Positions 23,042 through 32,595 of a stretch of DNA of 64,000 nt are shown in pieces. This stretch comes from Parvularcula sp039818345 (GTDB lineage: Bacteria; Pseudomonadota; Alphaproteobacteria; Caulobacterales; Parvularculaceae), in contig JBCBUC010000005.1 in the NCBI GenBank assembly GCA_039818345.1, forward strand, positions 1 to 64,000. Reading direction: 5' to 3'. Under the pieces are notes generated by a model. The model did no database searches, was not told where the DNA came from, and saw only the letters and a list, made by a program, of their open reading frames with translations. Within the stretch, counting starts at the first letter, position 1. Each line of letters opens with the position of its first letter. Made by a program: the position numbers and the translations under genes.

Positions 23042-25162
23042 TTAGAACTGAACGTTGGCGCCAAAACCGATGACCATGGGGCGTGGCCTCACCGGGATGG
23101 CAATCGTGCCAACAGCAGGATAGGTGATCCCATTATCGTTCAGGAGGTTTTCACCAAAGGCGTAGACTTCCACCTTTCCGTACTCAACGCCAAGCCTCGC
23201 ATTCACAATACGCCGTGCATCGGTGAACGTGATCTCAGGAATCCCAGTACCCGCCAAATTTCGAAGAGTATTCTGCGATTCATCTGTGTAGTTGAAGTCT
23301 AGCCGTCCGAACCCGATCGTCTTGTCGGTGATAGGTCGGCGATAGTCCGCGGACAACGAGCCTGTAAACTCCGGCACCAAATCCAGCGGGTCTCCTTCAG
23401 CATGCGTAGCGCTGGCTTCATCATACTCAATGAAGGTCCAGCCACCGGTCGCCGAGAGGGTCAGGTGTTCGGTGGCTTCAAACAGAAGGCCACTGTCGAT
23501 ACCAAAGCCAGATGCTTCGCCGCCATTGACAACGAAGCGCTGCGGGATGCCGTTGTTGGGAACAGGGTTCTGCTGAATATCCGACCACTCATTATAGTAG
23601 ACCGTGAGATCAACTGTGAGACGACCGTCAAACAAGGCCTGTTTTGTACCGATCTCGTAGGTCCAGATGGTCTCTGGATCAAAATCGAGAGGGACAGCCG
23701 GATCGGTCAAGGCGAGCGCGTTGAAACCGCCACTGCGGAACCCTTTGGCAATCGTTGCGAAAACGATACCGTTGCCCGTATCAAAATTCGCTGAGAATTT
23801 GGGGTTGAAGCTGCTGAAGGTGGCCGACTCTTCAGGAACGCCTGGCGCCAAGACGAGCGACTGCTCATCCTCAAAATAGCGCGCACCAAACTGGACTTCA
23901 AAGCGCTCTGTCAACTGATAATCCAACTGGCCGTAAATGGTCCAAAACTCCGAACCACCCGTGCTCTCCGGAACGCCAAAGAGATCGAATGGAAGCTGGT
24001 CGACCGGAATCGGAGAGGTAACCGAAGCCGATTCACCCGTCGATTCGTCGTCGATATAGGTTGCACCGAAGACGTAGGTCAGAGGACCTTCGCCGTTCGA
24101 TGTGACCCGGAGTTCTTGGCTGAACCGCTCGAACGAGTTTTCCTGCACCACGCTGAGGCTGTCGATTGTCGCACCGAATAGACCGTAGAACGGGATCGAG
24201 AAATCGGACTGATCAATCGCGAGCGACACATCGCGGTCAATGAAGCCGGTGGAGCTGAGGATCGTCACTGGGCCCGTGTCCCAGCTCGCAAGAAAGTTGC
24301 CGAGCGTGAAATCATCTTCACTGCCGCCTTGGCCGGGAGTGGGCAGCGTGTCGTCCTCAAACGCGAACGAACTCTCGTCTTCTTCACTGTTCTGATTAAG
24401 GACCAACAGGGACAGCTCGACGCTCTCCACGGGTTTGTAGAGCACCTTACCGCGGATCTGCGACACCGTGTTGACGTTCGCATTGTTCTCCCGAGGCGTG
24501 TCGATCCAGCCGCCAGCCTCTTCGAAAACGCCCGAAACGCGGACCGCGAGCTTGTCGTCAACAAGGGGAAGATTGATCACCCCCTCTGTTCTGTAGATGG
24601 GATCGCCACCCTCGGTACCCGCGATCTCACCGCCCACAGAACCCTCAACCTCTTTGAGGTTTGGATTAGCGGTGATGTAACGAATGGTCCCGCCCATCGA
24701 GTTCTCGCCATATAGCGCGGGCTGCGGACCGCGGAGGACCTCGACACGCTCAAGATCAATCAACTGTGGACTGATGGCCGTCCCAGTGTTGCTTGGCGCG
24801 ATTGAAAGTTCATCAATATACGAACCGATCGTCGGCGAACCAACAAACTGAGACACACCGCGTAGCTGGATCTGCGTCGTGCTCGGTCCACGGTCAGCGA
24901 CGAAGAGTCCTGGGATCGCAAACTGGAGATCGCGGAGCTGTTCCACGCCCCGCTCGTCAATTTCCGCCGCGCCGATCGCAGTGATAGAGATCGGCACTTC
25001 CAGAATGCTCTCGGCTCGACGCTGGGCCGTGACGACAATCGTGTCATCATCCGCCTCGGCGTCCTGTGCGGCAGCCATCTTGGGGAGCCCCCCCAAAGCC
25101 GTCGCGGAAAGCAGGGCCGAAGCAAGTGCGACCCTCTGTTTGAACTGAATCCGGTAAGTCAT
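23042..25162 (-). CDS. TonB-dependent outer-membrane receptor
   Basis: 706 aa from MTYRIQFKQR, with a signal peptide ending at AAAQ. A TonB-box-like DDTIVVTAQRRAESI is followed by the plug domain (ERVEVLRGPQPALYGENSMG, the usual ...RGPQ..LYG...GG motif) and a 22-strand barrel ending in GFGANVQF. It belongs to the alphaproteobacterial iron/oligomer receptor group; with three peptidases around it a peptide-like ligand is likely (inference). It diverges from the MFS gene; operator 2 lies between them. Confidence 0.9.
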   Translation of the reverse strand: MTYRIQFKQRVALASALLSATALGGLPKMAAAQDAEADDDTIVVTAQRRAESILEVPISITAIGAAEIDERGVEQLRDLQFAIPGLFVADRGPSTTQIQLRGVSQFVGSPTIGSYIDELSIAPSNTGTAISPQLIDLERVEVLRGPQPALYGENSMGGTIRYITANPNLKEVEGSVGGEIAGTEGGDPIYRTEGVINLPLVDDKLAVRVSGVFEEAGGWIDTPRENNANVNTVSQIRGKVLYKPVESVELSLLVLNQNSEEDESSFAFEDDTLPTPGQGGSEDDFTLGNFLASWDTGPVTILSSTGFIDRDVSLAIDQSDFSIPFYGLFGATIDSLSVVQENSFERFSQELRVTSNGEGPLTYVFGATYIDDESTGESASVTSPIPVDQLPFDLFGVPESTGGSEFWTIYGQLDYQLTERFEVQFGARYFEDEQSLVLAPGVPEESATFSSFNPKFSANFDTGNGIVFATIAKGFRSGGFNALALTDPAVPLDFDPETIWTYEIGTKQALFDGRLTVDLTVYYNEWSDIQQNPVPNNGIPQRFVVNGGEASGFGIDSGLLFEATEHLTLSATGGWTFIEYDEASATHAEGDPLDLVPEFTGSLSADYRRPITDKTIGFGRLDFNYTDESQNTLRNLAGTGIPEITFTDARRIVNARLGVEYGKVEVYAFGENLLNDNGITYPAVGTIAIPVRPRPMVIGFGANVQF

Positions 25163-25191
25163 CCTGCACCCTCGCCTTGTCAAATCCGACC

Positions 25192-25207
25192 ATACAGTGC
25201 TGTACTG
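25192..25207. promoter_or_regulatory. Putative TetR operator 2
   Basis: ATACAGTGCTGTACTG in the TonB receptor/MFS intergenic region. ATACAGTGCTGTA is identical to 13 bases of the site at 29902-29914. Confidence 0.6.
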
Positions 25208-25269
25208 TCAAGAATGTGTCAATGTTCTATTCACACCCGTGTCGCCAGCAGACACCTCCAAAAAGTGGA

Positions 25270-26646
25270 ATGATTATCGTGGTTTCAAGCTCCCAGCCGG
25301 CCCAAATTGCTGACCGCGATCCTGTCAATTTCTCAGAGGTTGTGGCACATCAGCCACCATCGACCTGGGCCTGGTACGGGCTTTTTGTGCTCGTCGGCGC
25401 GATGGTGTTATCGCTCGTCAACTTACAGCTGATCTATGTCTTGGCCGAGCCCTTTAAAGAGAGCTTCAGCCTCAGTGATACAAAGATGGGGATGCTGACG
25501 GGGCTTGCCCTTGGCCTGACTACAGCATTTGCCACCTACCCCATGGGCTGGCTTTCCGATCGCGTGAACAGACAATGGTTGCTGGCTGGCTGTGTTCTGA
25601 TTTGGACAATAGCGACGGCCGCTTGCGGTTTCGCCCAGTCGTATAACCAACTGTTTCTTGGGGTGATGGGCATTGCGCTTGGTGAAGCGGTACTAGGACC
25701 CATCGTCTACTCGATTATTCCAGACCTTTTCCCAGAAAATCGTAGGGTCTTTGCCAATTATATCTTCTTTGGGGCATCAATATTAGGCGCATCCCTGGGG
25801 TTAGCCCTGTCAGGTGGATTGATCGCAACTATTGACGCCTTGAAGGAAAGCCACGGGTTGTTCGAAAGCTTGGAGACATGGCGGCTCACGCTCATGGCTT
25901 CCGCGGTCCCTGGTCCCGCCGTCGCGCTGTCCATTGTACTGATGAAACTTTCGCGACCACCACAGGCCGAAGACCAGGAAAAGGAACGCGCACGGATCCT
26001 ACCCTTCGCCCGCCAGCACTGGCGATCGCTCCTCGGGGTTTTTTTTGGCTTCGGTCTCTCGTTCTCCGCCAAAAGCACAATGTTCGTCTGGGCACCCCCT
26101 GCCCTGGTTCGCTTGTTTGGTGAAGGACAAGCAGCGGTGGGTATTCGGCTCGGCTCAATCACCGCGATCTCAAGCGTTCTTGGTGTGGCTACGTCAGCGG
26201 CGGCTTATCGATTCTTATCCAAGCGCTGGCGACACCTGGCTGCACCACGACTTGCGCAGATTTTTTTGTTGGTCGGCACAGCGAGCCTCGCCATGTTGCT
26301 CATGACCCCGAACACAGCATTTGCTTATGTCATCCTCTTTTTGTTTGGGGGAGCTGCCACCGGAGCAATGTCCTTGTCGCCCACCATGCTTCAAGACATT
26401 TCACCGCCTGATATCAGAGGGCGGATCATTGCGCTGGGAGGCTTAGTGGCTGTGCTGATCGGGGCAGGAACACCGCTTTTGGTGGGTGTCGTTTCTGACG
26501 CTGTCGACGACACGGGCCGAGGTCTCTTGGCCGCCATGGTCGGTGTCGGTGTTCCGCTTCTATTGTTGAGCGTCTTCTGCCTCAAGTTTGGCGAGAAGAC
26601 CCTTCATGCGACCATTCAAGCATCGCGAAAGCCGTTCGGCGTTTAG
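25270..26646 (+). CDS. MFS transporter
   Basis: 458 aa with about 12 hydrophobic segments. The motif-A loop MGWLSDRVNRQWLL after TM2, the GIALGEAVLGP of TM5 and a long loop (MKLSRPPQAEDQEKERAR) between the halves identify an MFS protein, nearest to the spinster-like group. Start uncertain: ATG 25270 is chosen because upstream starts (25177, 25222) would cross or touch the operator region. It probably moves a product of the cluster across the inner membrane. Converges with the fusion gene, 4-bp overlap at the stops. Confidence 0.85.
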   Translation: MIIVVSSSQPAQIADRDPVNFSEVVAHQPPSTWAWYGLFVLVGAMVLSLVNLQLIYVLAEPFKESFSLSDTKMGMLTGLALGLTTAFATYPMGWLSDRVNRQWLLAGCVLIWTIATAACGFAQSYNQLFLGVMGIALGEAVLGPIVYSIIPDLFPENRRVFANYIFFGASILGASLGLALSGGLIATIDALKESHGLFESLETWRLTLMASAVPGPAVALSIVLMKLSRPPQAEDQEKERARILPFARQHWRSLLGVFFGFGLSFSAKSTMFVWAPPALVRLFGEGQAAVGIRLGSITAISSVLGVATSAAAYRFLSKRWRHLAAPRLAQIFLLVGTASLAMLLMTPNTAFAYVILFLFGGAATGAMSLSPTMLQDISPPDIRGRIIALGGLVAVLIGAGTPLLVGVVSDAVDDTGRGLLAAMVGVGVPLLLLSVFCLKFGEKTLHATIQASRKPFGV

Positions 26647-29600
26647 TTAATGAGTTCAAAACGTCTCAATAGCGCGCTTGCATCTGGCTCCCGCCCACGG
26701 AATTCTTGGAACGCGTCGGCCGGATCGCCCATCGCTGCTGTTTCAAGCATCGTGCTCTCATAACGTGCCCAGAGCTCTTCATTGCGCAAGCCCTGAGGGG
26801 TATCCAAAAAGGCTTCAGCCACATCCGCGGCAATCACATCGGACCAATAATAGGTGTAAACGCCTGCCGCATATTGCTCATTAAAGGTGTGGAATGCATG
26901 AGGTATACTGAGGAGAACATCTGCTCCTTTAGGCATCCCTATATCTTCTAGGACCTCAGCTTGAACATCGATCGGGCTGAGGTCGCGGCCATCCGCTAGA
27001 AGGTGGAGTCGCAAGTCAAGAATTGCCATCGCTAGATAATCTGGCTGCACACTGAAGACACGATCAAAAGCTAAGGCTTGCTCCATCGAATCGACAAGCG
27101 ATTCAGGCATCGGTTCACCGGTTTGGGCGTGGCGCAAAAACTCTTGCCCAAGCTGGCGGTCACGGAACCAGATCTCGTGAAAAAGTGCGGGCACTTCGAT
27201 AAAGTCCCAAGGCAACGCTAAAGGATTGAGCGAGGGATAGACCGCCGTGCTTGAGAGCGTATGGAGCGTATGCCCAAACTCGTGGAAAATCACATTGGCG
27301 CGCTCCCACGGCATTGTCACGGGCCCCTCGCCAGGTTGCTGCGCAATAGCGGAGTGAAAGACCACCAGCGGAAGAGACTGACCTTGATAGGTCGTTGCCG
27401 GACGATATTGCGAAGCCCACGACGAGGGGCCTTTCGCAGGTCGCTGAAAAAGATCCATATACAGAATACCAACCAAGTCGTCTCCGCGATGGACTTCGAA
27501 GACTTCAATCAGTGGGTCCACCGTGGGAACGCCTTCAGCGGGCTCAAAGGTCAATCCCAGCGCGATCTCAGCGGAATAAAACATAGCCGCTTTGACACCA
27601 TCATAGGTCAGGTAGGGTTCAACTGAACGCACCTCGAAATCAAAGCGTTCCGCCTTGATCCTCTCCCGGTAGTAAAGGCGATCCCAAGGCTCGATGACAA
27701 AGTCACCACCCTCAGCGTCGACAAGAGCCTGAAGCGATGCGATCTCTTCGGTCGCGTCGCGCCGTACCGCGTCCCAACCGGTCATCATAAGATCGAGGGC
27801 CGTCTCGGGCGTGCCGGCCATGCGAGACGACGTCTGATAATGCGCAAATGTCGGATAGCCGAGGAGGCGGGCTTTCTCACCACGGAGCTTGACGATGTCG
27901 GCGGTGATCGGACGATTGTCATACTTGCCGTCTGTGCCTGCCCGATTAATCCATAAATCATAAACCGCAGCGCGCACGTCGCGATTGTGCACATGGGTGA
28001 AGACAGGCCAAACTGCCGCTCGATTGATCGGTATAGCCCATTCTTCGGGCCTCCCTTGGGTTTCTGCCGCGATCTTTGCCGCGGTGAGTTGAGCGTCGGT
28101 GAGCCCTTCCAGGTCGCTGGCGCGGCCAACGAAATAGACAAGGGACCCCTCGGCGCTCATAACATTTTGCACGAACTGACCTCGCAGCGCGGCCAAACGT
28201 TCGGAAAGCGCTCGCAACTCTTCTTTTTGTGTCTCTTCAAGCCGCGCACCGCGCCGCAAGAAATCTTCGTACACGAATGTTGTGAGGCGGGCATCAGCTG
28301 GTGAGAGATCCGCTTCAGTCGCACCGCTTACGACGGCTTCAACCCGCTGGAAGAGCGCTGTGTTATGAGCAATTTCATCGGCAAGCACAGCTGACTGCGG
28401 CATCACAGCGCCCGCAACGGCCGCCACCTCAGGGCTCGATTTCGTATTCATGAAGATACCGAGGAGAGCCTCGATGCGAGACAGAGGAACACGGCTCTCT
28501 TCAAGCGCCAAGATCGTGTTTTCAAACGTCGGCGGTTCTGACGATGCAGCGATCGAGGCGACCGCAGTACGATGCTCCTTTAGCGCCATTAAAAAGGCGG
28601 CCTCCATCAATGCGGGCGTCGCCTCGTCCACTGGAGGAACACCCCCGTAAGGGCCAGGCCAATCGATCATCCGTTTGATAGCTTCCGGATCAAGCGCGGC
28701 CGCCTTCTGGTCAAACTCGACCTCCACCGCCAATTCATCCGCAATGTCCGTGATAAGATCAGTGAGGAATTCAGGCGCCTCATAGACAAAGTTATGGGTT
28801 GTCCCTTCAGGGGCGATGACGCGCACAGACCGGTCCGAGGACCGCATGTAAGCCTCGCGCGTGTCGGCAAGAAAACGCGTGAACCGCGCCTCTTCTTCTG
28901 ATGAAGCGGTGACGCTTGCGATGTATCCATCCATACCCGGATCATCGAGGGGCGTGACAACCCAAACTGGGATGCCATCCAAGTCGCCGTCGAAGATGTG
29001 GGTCTGAAACCCGCGATCAGCCAAGCCAATGGTCGTAAGTTCTTCAAAGATCGACGCTGCGGCCAAGAGTTCCCGAGAGCGGGTTTGAAAAGCAGTGGCC
29101 GTTCGAAGCCACGACCGGAAGGCAGGGTCAACGTCCTCAAGCCCCTCCGGCTCTGGCGGCAACGGGTTTCGGTAAAACCCAAAGGGGCGAAGGATGCCGC
29201 TATAAAGGGCCCTCTTCCGAAAATTGGCTAAGCCTTCAGTGTCCGCACCATAGACGATCACATCGAGCGGCGTCGCATCCAGGAGAACAACGCCAGCCGT
29301 TTCGTCAGGATATCGACGCGCAATGTTCGCCGCCAAAAGGCCGCCAAAGGAATGGCCAGCGAACAAGAATGGGCCTTCTTCGCCAGCCGCTTTTAGCGCC
29401 GCCATCATTTGGTGCGCCTCGTCTTCGGTGGTTAGTGGAAACTGACCCGTCCCGCTCCAGCCCGTGCTGGGCCGGTCGATGAGGATCGAACGATGGGTTG
29501 TCTTCACGACCTCATGGACGTCGATGAACCCAATCGACGGGGCATGGCCGCCGGGGAACCAAACAATAGAAGGGGTTCCGTCGCCATCGCCTTCGGCGAG

Positions 29601-29858
29601 GATATGGATCGAGATGCCGTCGGCATCGACAAATCGGCCTGGCGCAGGAAAACGCTGCTTGAGCTCCTGAACCCGATAGAGGTGACTGGTAGCACCACCG
29701 CCCAAGATCACCCCGATCGCAATCAGTGCATAGGCAGGAATTCTCCAACGACCTCGGCCGAGCGATGCTAAGATGAGCCCCGCACCGATCGCGCACGCGG
29801 CCAGCATCAGACCGCTCCAGTCGAGACTTAAAAAGCGAATAAACAGATCTTCCATCAC
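26643..29858 (-). CDS. Fusion: membrane-anchored alpha/beta hydrolase + M3 metallopeptidase
   Basis: 1071 aa. Residues 1-60 hold two or three membrane segments (SGLMLAACAIGAGLILASL, IPAYALIAIGVILGGG). Residues 75-385 are an alpha/beta hydrolase: VWFPGGHAPS, IDRPSTGWSGTG and the elbow GHSFGG with Ser170, like proline iminopeptidases. Residues 390-1071 are an M3 peptidase of the Dcp/oligopeptidase A type: PPTFENTILALEE, then the zinc motif FHEFGHTLHTL with HEFGH at about residue 859. M3 enzymes cut short peptides. Joining these two with a membrane anchor is unusual. I see no frame break, stop or joining error between the halves. It diverges from the FAD oxidase; operator 3 is between them. Confidence 0.85.
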   Translation of the reverse strand: MMEDLFIRFLSLDWSGLMLAACAIGAGLILASLGRGRWRIPAYALIAIGVILGGGATSHLYRVQELKQRFPAPGRFVDADGISIHILAEGDGDGTPSIVWFPGGHAPSIGFIDVHEVVKTTHRSILIDRPSTGWSGTGQFPLTTEDEAHQMMAALKAAGEEGPFLFAGHSFGGLLAANIARRYPDETAGVVLLDATPLDVIVYGADTEGLANFRKRALYSGILRPFGFYRNPLPPEPEGLEDVDPAFRSWLRTATAFQTRSRELLAAASIFEELTTIGLADRGFQTHIFDGDLDGIPVWVVTPLDDPGMDGYIASVTASSEEEARFTRFLADTREAYMRSSDRSVRVIAPEGTTHNFVYEAPEFLTDLITDIADELAVEVEFDQKAAALDPEAIKRMIDWPGPYGGVPPVDEATPALMEAAFLMALKEHRTAVASIAASSEPPTFENTILALEESRVPLSRIEALLGIFMNTKSSPEVAAVAGAVMPQSAVLADEIAHNTALFQRVEAVVSGATEADLSPADARLTTFVYEDFLRRGARLEETQKEELRALSERLAALRGQFVQNVMSAEGSLVYFVGRASDLEGLTDAQLTAAKIAAETQGRPEEWAIPINRAAVWPVFTHVHNRDVRAAVYDLWINRAGTDGKYDNRPITADIVKLRGEKARLLGYPTFAHYQTSSRMAGTPETALDLMMTGWDAVRRDATEEIASLQALVDAEGGDFVIEPWDRLYYRERIKAERFDFEVRSVEPYLTYDGVKAAMFYSAEIALGLTFEPAEGVPTVDPLIEVFEVHRGDDLVGILYMDLFQRPAKGPSSWASQYRPATTYQGQSLPLVVFHSAIAQQPGEGPVTMPWERANVIFHEFGHTLHTLSSTAVYPSLNPLALPWDFIEVPALFHEIWFRDRQLGQEFLRHAQTGEPMPESLVDSMEQALAFDRVFSVQPDYLAMAILDLRLHLLADGRDLSPIDVQAEVLEDIGMPKGADVLLSIPHAFHTFNEQYAAGVYTYYWSDVIAADVAEAFLDTPQGLRNEELWARYESTMLETAAMGDPADAFQEFRGREPDASALLRRFELIN

Positions 29859-29901
29859 ACCGCTCCTCCAACGTCATGCAGCAATGACGCTTGCGCATAC
29901 A

Positions 29902-29917
29902 ATACAGTGCTGTATGG
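29902..29917. promoter_or_regulatory. Putative TetR operator 3
   Basis: ATACAGTGCTGTATGG, with 6-bp inverted arms ATACAG/CTGTAT, between the fusion-peptidase gene and the FAD oxidase gene. Confidence 0.6.
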
Positions 29918-29949
29918 TCTCTCGAGTCAAGCTGTGATGCGAGTGATCC

Positions 29950-31185
29950 TTGATACAATCAGCCGATATTGTGGTGATTGGGGCCGGTGTTATCGGCCTC
30001 TCAACAGCTTACGAACTTGCTCGAAGGTCGACCTGCTCAGTCGTGGTGGTCGACAAAGGAACAGGGCTTGGAGAAGGATCAACCGGCGCCTCTTCGTCAG
30101 TGTGCCGGTTCCGATACACACGCAATGAAATGGTTGAGTTGGCGCGCGATGGCATCAACGCCTATCAAAATTGGGGCCACTATCTCGAAACGAACAATCC
30201 GCAGGCAATCTATCAACGCCAAGGAAATGTTTGGCTCGGCGCGGAACAAGACACCTATGCCGGCGAGGTGGAGCGTCTCTCCGAAATCGGCGTCGAATGC
30301 TGCTATCTCGACGATGATCAGCTAACCGAGCGCTTTCCCGCCTTCAGTCCTTGTATGATGCCGCCTGACCTTGAAACCGGCGAAGAGCGAGGTTTCAAAG
30401 CAGGCGGACGGCATCTTCTTGAAGAGGAAGGTGGCTATATGGAGCCGGTCGATGTCCTCACAGACTTGGCTGATGCCTGTCGGCGACGAGGTGTTGAAAT
30501 CTTGCTGAGCGAAAGCGTGATTGCCGCCAGACCATCCGGCTCAGGATTTAAGGTTGACCTCGCTTCTGGGCTTAAAATGGGTTGCGGAACCTTGGTCAAT
30601 GCCGCTGGTCCGTGGGCTGAGCGTGTCAACGCGTTGATGAACCTTGAAACCCGTTGGGCGTTCCAGGCGACTCGCATTCAGATCGTTCAAGTTGACCGAC
30701 CGACGGCGGCTGAGGGCCAGATTCCGATATGTGCGGACCCTGCTGGAGGCATTTATTTCCGCACCCAAAGCCAGGGTCAGAAGATCGTTATTGGTTCTCT
30801 TTTGCCTTCTGATGAGCAAGAACGGGTCAGCGACGCCGATAATTTTGATCGCAGTGCCGACGATATTTTTGTGGCACAGAAGTTACATGCCCTTGCACAC
30901 CGCCTACCGAGTTTTAACTATGAAGGCCAAATCAATCATTACAGTGGTCTTTATACTGTCAACACACTAGACATGCACCCCGTGGTGGGAAGCACCCCCA
31001 TCACCAACTACTTCATCGCTAACGGGTTTAGTGGGCATGGCTTCAAAATTGCCCCAGCAATCGGCCAATTGCTAGCCAAGCAGATCACCGGGATCTCTGC
31101 CCCCGGAGATACCAACACCAACCCCTCTTTCTTGAGTTGGCACCGCGAGCCGATCAACCTCAGCGATATGAGCGTCTGTGCCTAA
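29950..31185 (+). CDS. FAD-dependent amino-acid/amine oxidase (DAO family)
   Basis: 411 aa. N-terminal ADP-binding DIVVIGAGVIGLSTAYELA and GEGSTGASSS, then YQRQGNVWLG and a C-terminal VVGSTPITNYFIANGFSGHG (split as VVGSTPITNYFIAN and GFSGHGFK), where the SGHG motif binds FAD in DAO/sarcosine-oxidase proteins. It probably oxidises an N-methyl- or D-amino acid released by the peptidases. The start is TTG at 29950; no better ATG precedes the Rossmann motif. Divergent from the peptidase fusion. Confidence 0.85.
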   Translation: MIQSADIVVIGAGVIGLSTAYELARRSTCSVVVVDKGTGLGEGSTGASSSVCRFRYTRNEMVELARDGINAYQNWGHYLETNNPQAIYQRQGNVWLGAEQDTYAGEVERLSEIGVECCYLDDDQLTERFPAFSPCMMPPDLETGEERGFKAGGRHLLEEEGGYMEPVDVLTDLADACRRRGVEILLSESVIAARPSGSGFKVDLASGLKMGCGTLVNAAGPWAERVNALMNLETRWAFQATRIQIVQVDRPTAAEGQIPICADPAGGIYFRTQSQGQKIVIGSLLPSDEQERVSDADNFDRSADDIFVAQKLHALAHRLPSFNYEGQINHYSGLYTVNTLDMHPVVGSTPITNYFIANGFSGHGFKIAPAIGQLLAKQITGISAPGDTNTNPSFLSWHREPINLSDMSVCA

Positions 31186-31495
31186 CCAACACATCCAACA
31201 TGCAGTTCTGTGGACCTGGTGATCCCCCCGATCAAAGGCGCGTCATCTGCAACCCTCTAATAGTGCAAACGCAAACCAGTATGCTTCGCAGAACCCTCGG
31301 TGGAAAAATGTTGCCGAGCGGCGTCTGTCAAACGACCACCCCGGCCCTGAGGGGCGTTCCGCGGCACACGATGCGGAAACTGGCGGAGAGTGTGGAGAAA
31401 GTGTCCAGCCCCATACTCTGGGCCAGTTGTTGATAGAGTTTCTGAGATGGGCGGGGCGGCTTTAAAGGGTTTTGACCCAGCGGTATTGGCCCAGT
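31186..31495. other. Gap, possible decayed element end
   Basis: 310 bp. The minus frame 31257-31499 contains LTDAARQHFSTEGSAKHTGL and other frames LYQQLAQSMGLDTFSTL, neither assignable. Probably degraded DNA at the left boundary of the second accessory element. Confidence 0.3.
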
Positions 31496-31738
31496 TCACT
31501 CATCCGCCATCGCCGTAGCTTTGGCGTCCAGCAGGGCTTTCAGGCGCTCCAGTGCACCGGCTCCGGACGAAGACTGTCGCGCAGCGATCTCCGCATCCAG
31601 CACGTCAACAAATGGCTGATGCTCGGGTCTCACTTTCTCGCCTTCTCGCGCTTGCTTGAGGGCATTGGAAAGCTCTTGCGGGGTGATCCGACCACGTGCC
31701 CAGAGGTGATCGACGCGGCTGTTGAGGGACTTGGTCAT
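31496..31738 (-). CDS. Small hypothetical protein
   Basis: 80 aa with AAGGAG 7-9 nt before the ATG, so probably expressed. Helical and charged: SRVDHLWARGRITPQEL, then AEIAARQSSSGAGALERL. No family recognised. Its start region overlaps the 5' end of the CTERM fragment on the other strand. Confidence 0.5.
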   Translation of the reverse strand: MTKSLNSRVDHLWARGRITPQELSNALKQAREGEKVRPEHQPFVDVLDAEIAARQSSSGAGALERLKALLDAKATAMADE

Positions 31739-32166
31739 TGTGTTTCTCCTTTGACGGATTGTCCGATGATGGTGAGTTGCAAATCGTGTTTGCTGCAGAG
31801 AACTTCAACTTTACATCTGGGTACGTTCCAACAGTGGGCGACACTTTCGACCTGGTTGTTGCGAGTGGTGGTATCACCCTCGGAAATGACTTCAGCATTT
31901 CAGCCTTTGTGTTTGATGACAGCTCGTCGATCTTCGAGGGCGATTTCCTACTGGAGTTCTTCGATAGCGGCTTTGCTGGCGACCCAGATTCGCTTCTGAA
32001 GTTTGCTGGTAACCTGTTCGATTTCGATCTGGTCAATGGCGACACCATCCTTCGTGCAACTCTGTTGGCTGGTGTTTCCGAGGAAATCCCTGTTCCTGGT
32101 GCCGCGCTCCTTTTCGCATCCGGCCTCCTTGGTCTCCGTTTACGGAGAAAAGCCTCGTCAAAATAG
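31738..32166 (+). pseudogene. 3' part of a CTERM-tailed secreted protein
   Basis: 142 codons. The end IPVPGAALLFASGLLGLRL plus RRKASSK is the proline-containing motif, hydrophobic helix and basic tail of the PEP-CTERM/VPxPA-CTERM sorting signal. The N-terminus has no signal peptide and begins in mid-domain, so the 5' part of the gene seems to have been lost at the element boundary near 31738. Two intact relatives lie at 41640 and 42323. Confidence 0.6.
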
Positions 32167-32595
32167 GTTTCTGTCAGGTGAGCCCGTTTTGTCGCGGGCA
32201 CCAGGTAAGAGTGGACGTCTGAAAGTCATTAGACGAACTAGGTATAGCGTGGTGTTTTGACTGGTGATCACAGTCTAAATCATCGTGAACAGTGGGCTGT
32301 CGACGCAGACGCTATCTGGCAGAGTGTCGACGTCCCAATTTTGCGAGTTAACGGCGCCCTGGAACGCAGCATCCGTCGCTATGCCTGGTCTGCCTCCCGA
32401 AAAGTGGTCCGGTTGATATTTTAGGCTTGGCTCCGTGGAAGGAGCTGAGGAATGGGACGGAAGAGACCGACGACCGAGGAGATCATTGGTCATTCGCGTG
32501 AGGTCGATCCGATTACAAACTAGGAGATAAGCCCGGATATGCGTCCCACCGCGTCATGAAACCGTGGGCGCTTAAGATAAGCTTGATTACCAATT
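32167..32595. other. Gap with an IS3 left-end remnant
   Basis: The only recognisable part is the IS3 OrfA stub at 32452-32523. The rest is short overlapping ORFs. Confidence 0.4.
32452..32523 (+). pseudogene. Start of an IS3-family transposase OrfA
   Basis: 24 codons with a good ribosome site (GGAGCTGAGGA): MGRKRPTTEEIIGHSREVD then stop. IS3 OrfA proteins of this group begin MGRKRxTPEEIIGKLREAE, so this is a truncated and diverged copy. Confidence 0.6.
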
